From NCBI RefSeq assembly GCF_002910915.1, contig NZ_NEUF01000173.1, positions 141,163 through 205,162 of the forward strand: a DNA stretch of 64,000 nt, in the 5' to 3' direction. Both the position numbers and the translations under genes were made by a program. This document shows, in pieces, positions 35,670 through 42,737 of the stretch; position 1 is the stretch's first letter, and each line of letters starts with the position of its first letter. Source of the stretch: Streptomyces sp. SM10. Lineage in GTDB: Bacteria > Actinomycetota > Actinomycetes > Streptomycetales > Streptomycetaceae. The notes under the pieces were generated by a model. That model was given only the letters and a program-made list of their open reading frames with translations, made no database searches and was not told where the DNA came from.

Positions 35670-35700
35670 TGTCATCAAGTGATGTCTTCATATGATGACA
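35670..35700 (-). promoter_or_regulatory. Candidate TetR operator upstream of the MFS-TetR operon
   Basis: TGTCATCA (35670-35677) and TGATGACA (35693-35700) form an 8-bp inverted repeat with a 15-base spacer. A second palindrome CATCA-AG-TGATG (35673-35684) overlaps the first arm. The region is AT-rich and 17-47 bases upstream of the MFS start, where a repressor would block the promoter. Confidence 0.6.
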
Positions 35701-35960
35701 CAGTGCGACGCTCGTCGTGTGCGGCTGTCTTCCCACCGCCGTCCTGACCGACGGCAGACTTGTGCTCCTGCGCGACGACCGGTGGGCGGTGGTGGTGATG
35801 GGCGGGCCGTCGTCGTGCCGGACGCGTCGGTCCCCCACGTCATCCTGGCCGCGACGAGGCAGCGGGACGGAGCGGGAGGACAGGGCTGATGGGGGCCGTC
35901 CACTACCGGGCGGAGAGTGAGAGCGGCGACCAGGACGCGCTGTCATGCTGATCGACGAAG
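35701..35960. other. Intergenic with no intact gene
   Basis: Short open frames occur but none has both a ribosome site and a recognisable product. The piece ending at 35951 (MGAVHYRAESESGDQ) may be a frameshifted upstream part of the remnant at 35961-36191. Confidence 0.35.
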
Positions 35961-36191
35961 ACCGCCGCCACCCACAAGCGTCCGGCGGCCTACTCGCTGC
36001 GCGGCCTGCCGGACCGCAAGCACCAGGTGCGATTCGTCCTGAAGCCGGGGAAGCTCGTCCTCGACGCCTTCAACACCTTCTCCGCCCCGCCGAAGGGGGG
36101 CCGGGTCGACACGACGCCGGTCCGCCGTGCCCTGGCGGAGGCCGCGATGCCGGAGCAGGGGGCGTACACGGCCACGTCGTGGGACGTGTAG
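35961..36191 (+). pseudogene. C-terminal fragment of an unidentified protein
   Basis: A start-less frame reads RPAAYSLRGLPDRKHQVRFV, LKPGKLVLDAFNTFSAPPK and ends EQGAYTATSWDV-stop. Its composition and codon use look like true Streptomyces protein (a beta-rich domain with regular alternation), but it begins right after an in-frame TGA (35949-35951) and has no start or ribosome site. The frame stays open after the stop (VAGQDGLDTLGVEQLATRV) to about 36340, so a nonsense change may split a longer gene. I do not recognise the family. Confidence 0.4.
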
Positions 36192-36343
36192 GCCCCTGCC
36201 GTCGCCGCGGCGCGGTCCGCCGTGGCCGGGCAGGACGGCCTCGACACCCTGGGCGTCGAACAGCTCGCGACCAGAGTGCGAACGGCGTACGGCCGGTTGA
36301 CACGCAAGGAGGACGCAGCGGGGTGGCCCGCGCTCCTGCGGGG

Positions 36344-36378
36344 GAGCGGTCCCGGCAGAAGTCTTACCGGGACCGCTC
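36344..36378 (-). terminator. Perfect 12-bp hairpin at the end of the DeoR/LacI-type regulator
   Basis: GAGCGGTCCCGG (36344-36355) pairs exactly with CCGGGACCGCTC (36367-36378). The second arm overlaps the regulator's stop codon (36377-36379), so termination starts inside the gene end. Confidence 0.7.
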
Positions 36379-37564
36379 AGGCCGGTTCGCGGCGCCGCGG
36401 ACCGGGTGCGGGCAACGACTGCGGTGCAGCGGGCTGCGACGAGGCGCGGATCATCAGCTCCGGCAGGATGAGGGCACGCTGGGCGGGACGGCGACTGCCT
36501 TCGAGCAGACGCGCCAGCATCATCTCGACGGCCGTGCGTCCCACGAGCGCCTTGGGCGGCCGTACGGCCGTGATGGCCGGGTCGGCGAGATGGGCGACCT
36601 CGTCGTCGTAGCTGACGACGGCCAGGTCGTCGGGGATGCGGACGCCCTGCTCGGTCAGGTACTGCACCACCGAGAGGGCGTCGGGGTCGCTGTGCACGAT
36701 GAGCGCGGTGATGCGGGAACGGCGGCAGCCTTCCAGGATGTCACCGATGATCCGACGGTGTCCCGGGACGTCGAGGGCGACGCTCTCGCGTATCAGGAAG
36801 TCGGCGGGCAGACCGAGTGCGCCGCAGGCGCGGTGCCACCCCACGGCGAGGTGTGCCGAGGTGGGGCTGCCCTTGGAAAGCACAAGCCCTATGGCGCGGT
36901 GGCCGAGCGTGTGCAGATGCCGGACCGCCATCTCCAGCCCGGTCGCGTGATCGCTCCGCACCCATTCGAGCTGGTGCGGTGTGGGGGTCCAGTCGGGGGT
37001 GTTGCGCTCCACGAACACCACGGGGACCGGCAGCCTGCCGATCCAGTCGATCATCTCGTGCATGCCGGGGCCCTCCAGGTTCGGTGCGAGGAGCAGTCCC
37101 TGCACCTGCCCGGACTCGGTCAGGCGGACTATCTGGCGGCGGTCCTCCGCCTGGTCGTAACTGGATCCCCTCAGCTGCACGTTGACGCCGTGCGCCGCCG
37201 CGGCGTTGCGGACGCCACTGACGATGTGCGGCCAGTAGAAGTCCAGTGAGGGGACCACCATCCCGATCGTGAACGCCGGTATCGCGAGCCGCCTCCGGCG
37301 CACCGGCTCCTGCTCCAGGGCGGAGGGCAGCGTGGCCCCGCCGTGCACCCTGGTCAGAAGGCCCCGCTCGGCCAGCGCCGCGATGTCCCGCCTGATCGTC
37401 AGCTCGCTGACCGAGAGGGTCTGTGCGAGGTCGCGTACGCGAACGGCACCGTGCAGCCTCAGCTGGTCCATCAGCCGTTCGCGACGTTGCAGTGCGAACA
37501 GCTGGTCGGTCCTCGTGGAGGATCCCGCGGGTCCCTCGGGGCCGGTGGGCCGTGTCGACGTCAT
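36377..37564 (-). CDS. Hybrid regulator: DeoR-type helix-turn-helix fused to LacI-type sugar sensor
   Basis: A 395-residue regulator. The N-terminus is DeoR-type: RERLMDQLRLHGAVRVRDLA, then LSVSELTIRRDIAALAERGL and LLTRVHGGAT (about residues 27-78). From about residue 95 a periplasmic-binding-protein-like LacI/GalR sensor follows: IGMVVPSLDFYWPHIVSGV, SGQVQGLLLAP, VPVVFVERN, ALIVHSDPDALSVVQYL and DDLAVVSYDDE. DeoR proteins normally carry a sugar-phosphate domain, LacI proteins a different helix-turn-helix, so the pairing is a fusion. It is divergent from the catabolic/transport operon at 37763-44529 and is its probable repressor, sensing a mono- or oligosaccharide. Confidence 0.88.
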   Translation of the reverse strand: MTSTRPTGPEGPAGSSTRTDQLFALQRRERLMDQLRLHGAVRVRDLAQTLSVSELTIRRDIAALAERGLLTRVHGGATLPSALEQEPVRRRRLAIPAFTIGMVVPSLDFYWPHIVSGVRNAAAAHGVNVQLRGSSYDQAEDRRQIVRLTESGQVQGLLLAPNLEGPGMHEMIDWIGRLPVPVVFVERNTPDWTPTPHQLEWVRSDHATGLEMAVRHLHTLGHRAIGLVLSKGSPTSAHLAVGWHRACGALGLPADFLIRESVALDVPGHRRIIGDILEGCRRSRITALIVHSDPDALSVVQYLTEQGVRIPDDLAVVSYDDEVAHLADPAITAVRPPKALVGRTAVEMMLARLLEGSRRPAQRALILPELMIRASSQPAAPQSLPAPGPRRREPA

Positions 37565-37604
37565 GGCGCATCCCCTCCGTCCGGTGCTGGGTCCGGGCGA
37601 TGTT

Positions 37605-37621
37605 CGAGTCTGTTCAACTCG
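37605..37621. promoter_or_regulatory. Small inverted repeat in the regulator/operon intergenic region
   Basis: CGAGT (37605-37609) and ACTCG (37617-37621) are separated by seven bases in an AT-enriched 198-bp divergent region. Related GAGTCTGT words occur at 37607 and near 37650. It is a possible binding site of the divergent regulator; symmetry is short, so support is weak. Confidence 0.3.
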
Positions 37622-37762
37622 TTTCGTCTGTGGTCGAGCTCTGGTGAGTCTGTGTGGGTGACCACTATCTCTGACTCAGCGTCTTCTGGCTGGAACTCGC
37701 CGGAAACATGGATGGCACCTGCTGTTCGAGCGGGCTGCCCGAGGCAGAGGAGCCCGCACCGC

Positions 37763-38782
37763 ATGCAGACCAAGGCCCGTGCTCTGGTCGTGATGAGCAG
37801 GTCCAGCTTCGAGGCACACTTCGACCAGGACCGGCTGCGCCGCCTCGCCGACCTCGTGACCCTGGACGACCCCTGCTGGACCGACGACCTCGACAGCGCA
37901 CGGTCCCGCGAACGCCTGGCCCGCGCCGACGTGCTGCTCACCTCGTGGGGCGCGCCCGCTCTCACGGCGCAACGGCTCGCCGCCGCACCCCGCCTGCGGG
38001 CCGTGATGCACGGGGCGGGCAGTGTGCGCGACCTCGTGGGGCAGGAGGTGTGGCGCCGCGGGATCCGGGTGACCAGCGCCGCCGCCGCCAACGCCGTACC
38101 GGTGGCGGAGTACACCCTCGCGGCGATCATCTTCGCCGGGAAGAAGGTCCCGTTCCTCGCCGCCGACGAGCAGCGCGCGTACGGGGGATGGGGGTCGGCC
38201 ACCGGCTACGGGGACCTGTCCAACTTCCGGCGGACCGTCGGCGTCGTCGGCTTCTCGCGGATCGGCCGTCAGGTGGTCGAGCTCCTGCAGGTGCTGCGCG
38301 GCACCACCTGCCTGGTGGCCGACCCCTACGCCGACCCCGAGGAGGTGGCGCGGGCGGGCGCGAGGCTCGTGCCGCTGGAGGAGATGCTGCCGCGCGTCCA
38401 CGTGCTGTCCGTGCACGCACCCGAACTGCCCGAGACCCATCACCTCATCGGCGCCGAACAGCTGCGCATGCTTCCCGACTTCGCGACGGTCATCAACACC
38501 GCGCGCGGCTCGCTCGTCGATCCCGACGCGCTCGCCGCCGAGTGCGCCGCCCGCAGGCTCTTCGCGATCCTCGACGTCACCGACCCCGAACCGCTGCCCG
38601 CCGACTCCCCGCTGCGCCGTCTCGCCCGCGTGATGATCACACCCCACATCGCCGGGTCCCTGGGCACCGAGACCGGCCGGCTGACCGACCACGTCCTCGA
38701 CGAACTCGCCCGCTGGGCCACCGGCAAGCCGCTCCGCGCCGAGATCACCGCGGAGAGCTGGGCGCTGGGCCTGAGCGCCTGA
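37763..38782 (+). CDS. D-2-hydroxyacid dehydrogenase family protein
   Basis: A 339-residue NAD-dependent dehydrogenase of the D-isomer-specific 2-hydroxyacid family. The cofactor fold reads TVGVVGFSRIGRQVVELL, with Ser in place of the usual second Gly region. The substrate-binding Arg is in INTARGSLVD and the catalytic His in MITPHIAGSLG. The expected Glu position lies in LFAILDVTDPEPLP, where the family often reads DVxxxEPL. As first gene of the lyase/transport operon it may act on a sugar acid released from polysaccharide. The ATG at 37763 is chosen; an alternative is the ATG at 37793. Confidence 0.82.
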   Translation: MQTKARALVVMSRSSFEAHFDQDRLRRLADLVTLDDPCWTDDLDSARSRERLARADVLLTSWGAPALTAQRLAAAPRLRAVMHGAGSVRDLVGQEVWRRGIRVTSAAAANAVPVAEYTLAAIIFAGKKVPFLAADEQRAYGGWGSATGYGDLSNFRRTVGVVGFSRIGRQVVELLQVLRGTTCLVADPYADPEEVARAGARLVPLEEMLPRVHVLSVHAPELPETHHLIGAEQLRMLPDFATVINTARGSLVDPDALAAECAARRLFAILDVTDPEPLPADSPLRRLARVMITPHIAGSLGTETGRLTDHVLDELARWATGKPLRAEITAESWALGLSA

Positions 38783-38832
38783 TCCCCGCCCCTCGCTCCA
38801 CCGTCCACCACCGCTCGAAGGAGAGCCCCGCC

Positions 38833-40107
38833 ATGAAGTTGACGAAGAAGCTCGCCCGAATCGCCCCTCTGGTCGTCGCCGCGGCCCTGACCGCCACCGC
38901 CACCGCCTGCGACGCCAGCGGCACGGACAGCGCCTCGTCGTCCGACGGCAGGACCGTCGTGAAGGTCGCACTGTGGAACTACAAGACCACGCCCGAGTTC
39001 AAGGCACTGATCGACGGCTTCGAGGCCGAGAACCCCGGCATCGACGTCCAGCCGGTCGACATCCTCGCCGACAACTACCCGGAGAAGGTCACCACGATGC
39101 TCGCGGGCGGTGACACGACCGACGTCCTCACCATGAAGAACGTCACCGACTACGCCCGCTACGCCTCCCGCGGCCAGCTCCTGCCGCTGACCGACGAAGC
39201 GGCCGGGCTCGACAAGGCGTCGTACTCCGGTCTCGACGACTACGACCTGAAAGGCGACTACTTCGCGCTGCCCTACCGCTCGGACTTCTGGGTCCTCTTC
39301 TACAACAAGGACATGGTCGGCACGGAGGACCTGTCCGAGCTGACCTGGGACGACTACGCGAAGCTGGCGAAGAAGTTCACCAAGGGCTCCGGCTCCGACA
39401 AGGTCTACGGCACCTACCTGCACACCTGGCGCTCGGTCGTCCAGGCGGTCTCCTCCGCGCAGACCGGCGGCGACCAGCTCGGCGGCGACTACGCGTTCTT
39501 CAAGGACCAGTACGACATGGCCCTCGGCCTGCAGAAGGCGAAGGCGGCCCTGCCGTTCTCCACCGCCTCCAGCAACCAGATCACCTACGACTCGCAGCTG
39601 ACCACCGGCAAGGCCGCCATGGTCCCGATGGGTTCGTGGTGGGCGGCGGCGCTGCTCGCCGAGAAGGCGCAGGGAAAGAACGACATCGACTGGGGCATGG
39701 CGCCGATGCCGCAGGCCGGGAGCGGCGGCAAGACCGTCACCTTCGGCTCGCCGACCGCGTTCGCCGTCAACAAGAAGGCCCGCAACGCGGACGCCGCCAA
39801 GAAGTTCGTCACCTGGGCCTCGGGTCCTGAGGGTGCCGCCGCCGTGGCGAAGATAGGCGTCACGCCCGCGTACACCAGTGACAAGGTCCTCGACACCTTC
39901 TTCTCCGTCGAGGGCATGCCGGCCGACGCGCTCTCCCGCAGGACGATGCAGCCCACCACGGTGCAGCTGGAGATGCCGGTGAGCGACAAGACCTCCGACA
40001 TCGACCAGATCCTCAAGGAGGAGCACGAGATGATCATGAGCGGCGAGAAGTCCGTCGACGAGGGCATCAAGGAGATGGGCCGGCGTGTGAAGGACGAAGT
40101 CCAGTGA
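38833..40107 (+). CDS. Extracellular sugar-binding lipoprotein (ABC family 1)
   Basis: A 424-residue solute-binding protein. The N-terminus MKLTKKLARIAPLVVAAALT leads to a lipobox ending TATAC with the lipid-modified Cys26. The mature part has the family 1 fold: TVVKVALWNYKTTPEFKALI, GFEAENPGIDVQ, LPYRSDFWVLFYNKDMV, LTWDDYAKLAKKF and GMAPMPQAG. It delivers a carbohydrate to the two downstream permeases. A GAAGGAGAG ribosome site precedes the ATG. No ATPase gene is in the cluster, so a shared MsiK-type ATPase elsewhere is expected, as is usual in Streptomyces. Confidence 0.93.
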   Translation: MKLTKKLARIAPLVVAAALTATATACDASGTDSASSSDGRTVVKVALWNYKTTPEFKALIDGFEAENPGIDVQPVDILADNYPEKVTTMLAGGDTTDVLTMKNVTDYARYASRGQLLPLTDEAAGLDKASYSGLDDYDLKGDYFALPYRSDFWVLFYNKDMVGTEDLSELTWDDYAKLAKKFTKGSGSDKVYGTYLHTWRSVVQAVSSAQTGGDQLGGDYAFFKDQYDMALGLQKAKAALPFSTASSNQITYDSQLTTGKAAMVPMGSWWAAALLAEKAQGKNDIDWGMAPMPQAGSGGKTVTFGSPTAFAVNKKARNADAAKKFVTWASGPEGAAAVAKIGVTPAYTSDKVLDTFFSVEGMPADALSRRTMQPTTVQLEMPVSDKTSDIDQILKEEHEMIMSGEKSVDEGIKEMGRRVKDEVQ

Positions 40108-41048
40108 GTCTCGTCGCACCCCCCGTCACCCCGCACGCGCCCGACGGCGCTTCCGCGGCCCACCAGGCCGCCGCGAAGCGCCGGCGGCGCCGCAACCTCC
40201 TGGTCGGCTGGTCGTTCATCCTGCCGAACTTCCTCGGCTTCGCCGCCCTCACCCTCGTCCCGGTGATCGGCGCACTCGCGATCTCCTTCACCGACTGGGA
40301 CTCCTACTCCACCCCGGAGTGGGCCGGCCTGGACAACTTCGAGCGGCTGTGGAACGACTCCAACTTCTGGGCCGCGCTGCAGAACACCCTGTACTACGCG
40401 GCAGGACACATCCCGCTCACCCTCCTGGTCTCCCTCGGGCTGGCCGTGCTCCTCAACCAGAAGCTGCGCGGCGTGCACGTCCTGCGGACCGCCTTCTTCT
40501 TCCCGTACATCACCTCGCTCGTCGCCGTAGCCGTGGTGTGGAACATGCTGCTGAGCCCCGAGGCGGGGCCGGTCAACCAGTTCCTTGAGTTCCTCGGCAT
40601 CGACCACCCGCCGGGCTGGACCAGCTCCCAGGACTGGGCCATGCCCGCGCTGATCATCACGAGCGTGTGGCGGGACATGGGCTACTACATGGTGCTCTTC
40701 CTGGCCGGGCTGCAGACCGTCCCGGCCGAACTCTACGAAGCGGCCCGCATGGACGGCGCGGGTCCCTGGCAGCGGTTCTGGCACGTCACACTGCCGGGGC
40801 TCCGCCCCACGACCTTCTTCGTCACCGTCATGATCACGGTCTCCAGCTTCAAGGTCTTCGACCTGGTGCAGGTCATGACCGAGGGCGGGCCGGGCCGCTC
40901 CACCCTCGTCCTGTCCCAGCTGATCTTCCGTGAGGGCATCACGCAGGGCCGCTTCGGCTACGCCTCGGCAGTCTCCCTCGCACTCTTCCTGATCTGCCTC
41001 GTCATCACAGTGATCCAGTTTCAGGTGCAGAGAAGGAGCGAGCGATGA
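40104..41048 (+). CDS. ABC sugar permease (MalF type)
   Basis: A 314-residue inner-membrane permease with six helices after a basic N-terminus (AAKRRRRRNLLVGWSFIL). The EAA loop that contacts the ATPase reads YEAARMDGAGPWQRFWHVTL (near residues 212-231). The GTG start overlaps the binding-protein stop by four bases, and its stop overlaps the next permease start by four (ATGA). It works with the second permease as a heterodimer. Confidence 0.93.
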   Translation: MSLVAPPVTPHAPDGASAAHQAAAKRRRRRNLLVGWSFILPNFLGFAALTLVPVIGALAISFTDWDSYSTPEWAGLDNFERLWNDSNFWAALQNTLYYAAGHIPLTLLVSLGLAVLLNQKLRGVHVLRTAFFFPYITSLVAVAVVWNMLLSPEAGPVNQFLEFLGIDHPPGWTSSQDWAMPALIITSVWRDMGYYMVLFLAGLQTVPAELYEAARMDGAGPWQRFWHVTLPGLRPTTFFVTVMITVSSFKVFDLVQVMTEGGPGRSTLVLSQLIFREGITQGRFGYASAVSLALFLICLVITVIQFQVQRRSER

Positions 41049-41956
41049 GCACCACCGTGCTGCGCAAGGACAGCGGTGCGCCCACGGACCCCGCTCCCGT
41101 GGTCCCCCCGGCGGAGAAGCGTGCCCGCAGGGGGGCGGGGGCCCTCACCGGGCAGATCGCCCTGTACGCACTGCTCACCGCTGTGGCCCTGGCGATTCTG
41201 CTGCCCTTCATCTGGATGCTGATCTCGTCGGTCAAGGACGACCGGGACGTCTTCACGGTGCCGATCCAGTGGATCCCCGAGGAGTTCGAGTGGGACAACT
41301 TCACCACGATCTGGACGAGGGTGCCGTTCGCCGCCTACCTCGGCAACTCCTTCTTCCTCAGCGTCGTGATCACGTTCCTGCAGGTGTTCACCGGCAGCTT
41401 CGCGGCGTACGGCTTCGCCAAGATGCGCTTCCCGGGCCGCGACCTGCTGTTCACCGGCTACATCGCGACGATCGCGGTGCCGTGGCAGGCGTACATGGTG
41501 CCCCAGTACGTGATCATGCAGAAGCTCGGCCTGGTGAACTCCTTCACCTCACTGATCCTGCTCCAGGCGTTCGGCGCGTTCGGCGTCTTCCTGATGCGGC
41601 AGTTCTACCTGACGATCCCGGACGAGATCAGCGAGGCGGCCCGCCTCGACGGCCTGACCGAGTACGGCATCTGGGCCCGGATCGTCCTTCCGCTCTCCAA
41701 ACCGGCCCTCGCGAGCCTCGCGCTGCTCACGTTCGTGAACACCTGGAACGACTACATGGGTCCGTTCATCTACCTCACCGACAACCGTCTGTGGACCGTG
41801 CAACTGGGGCTGCGCGCCTTCATCGGGCAGTACGACGCGGAGTCGGCGATGATCATGACGGGCTCGGTGCTCTCCGTCGTACCGGTCCTGGCGGTGTTCC
41901 TGCTCGGCCAGCGCTACTTCGTCCGGGGCATCGCGACGACCGGCGTGAAGGGCTGA
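41045..41956 (+). CDS. ABC sugar permease (MalG type)
   Basis: A 303-residue permease with a first helix IALYALLTAVALAILLPFIW and the EAA loop SEAARLDGLTEYGIWARIVL (near 195-214). Typical family text YGFAKMRFPGRD and NTWNDYMGPFIYL is present, and the end RGIATTGVKG is standard for this subfamily. The start is coupled to the upstream permease (ATGA). Confidence 0.94.
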   Translation: MSTTVLRKDSGAPTDPAPVVPPAEKRARRGAGALTGQIALYALLTAVALAILLPFIWMLISSVKDDRDVFTVPIQWIPEEFEWDNFTTIWTRVPFAAYLGNSFFLSVVITFLQVFTGSFAAYGFAKMRFPGRDLLFTGYIATIAVPWQAYMVPQYVIMQKLGLVNSFTSLILLQAFGAFGVFLMRQFYLTIPDEISEAARLDGLTEYGIWARIVLPLSKPALASLALLTFVNTWNDYMGPFIYLTDNRLWTVQLGLRAFIGQYDAESAMIMTGSVLSVVPVLAVFLLGQRYFVRGIATTGVKG

Positions 41957-41960
41957 GCGC

Positions 41961-42737
41961 GTGGGGACGACGGAGGTGAGCCGGCGTCCGCGGCTCAATG
42001 TCGCCCACGGCTCATGGGAGTTGATCTGGGCGCACGTGCACCGTGTCCTGGTCGTCAACCTCGGGATCGCCGTGACCAACCTGCCCCTGGTGGCCGCGCT
42101 GTACGCGACCCCTCAGCCGTGGCGGCACCCGGTGTTCTTCGGGCTGTTGCTGCTGACGCTGCCGGGGCCGTCCCTCGCCGCCGCGTTCGCGTACCTCGGC
42201 GCCACGACCGGTGACGAGCAGACGCCGGTACGCGTGTTCGCCCGGGCGTACCGGCAGCTCTTCCGGCGGGCGGCGCTGGTCTCGGTACCCTTCGTGCTGC
42301 TCGTGATCGCGGCGGTCGCCGATGTCGTCACGCTGGGGACGTCCGTGCCGGGCGCGGCACTCGTGCCGATGGCGGTGGTGGTCGCGCTGGTGGCTGCCGC
42401 GGCGTGGCCGGTCGCGCTCGCGCATGTGGCCGGGGGCGGGGACATCGGACCGCGGCTCTTCCTGATGGCGCCGTACGCAGTGGCCCGGCACGGGCTTCTG
42501 GCCCTGATGAACCTCGTGCTGGGGGTGGTGACGCTGCTGCTCGTCAATCAGGCGCCGCTGCTGGGGCTCGCGGTGCTGCCCGGGTGCGTGCTGTTCGTGG
42601 TGTGGCGCAACTGCCGGGTCATGGCGGCCTTCGGCGATCCGGGCACGGAGAACGATCCAGTCGCACGAAAGGGGAGGCGCGATGGCACGGGAGGATTCCG
42701 GTCGGGCGCGGGACCGGCAGCAAGCGCCGGCCGCTGA
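41961..42737 (+). CDS. DUF624 (YesL-like) membrane protein
   Basis: A 258-residue protein with about five hydrophobic helices, for example VLVVNLGIAVTNLPLVAALY and MAVVVALVAAAAWPVALAHV. DUF624/YesL proteins are regularly encoded beside carbohydrate ABC transporters and lyases, as in the Bacillus rhamnogalacturonan locus; their exact role is not known. A GTG four bases after the permease gene starts it. The last 56 bases overlap the lyase gene in another frame, and the C-terminal tail encoded there is polar and unlike the rest. Confidence 0.75.
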   Translation: MGTTEVSRRPRLNVAHGSWELIWAHVHRVLVVNLGIAVTNLPLVAALYATPQPWRHPVFFGLLLLTLPGPSLAAAFAYLGATTGDEQTPVRVFARAYRQLFRRAALVSVPFVLLVIAAVADVVTLGTSVPGAALVPMAVVVALVAAAAWPVALAHVAGGGDIGPRLFLMAPYAVARHGLLALMNLVLGVVTLLLVNQAPLLGLAVLPGCVLFVVWRNCRVMAAFGDPGTENDPVARKGRRDGTGGFRSGAGPAASAGR

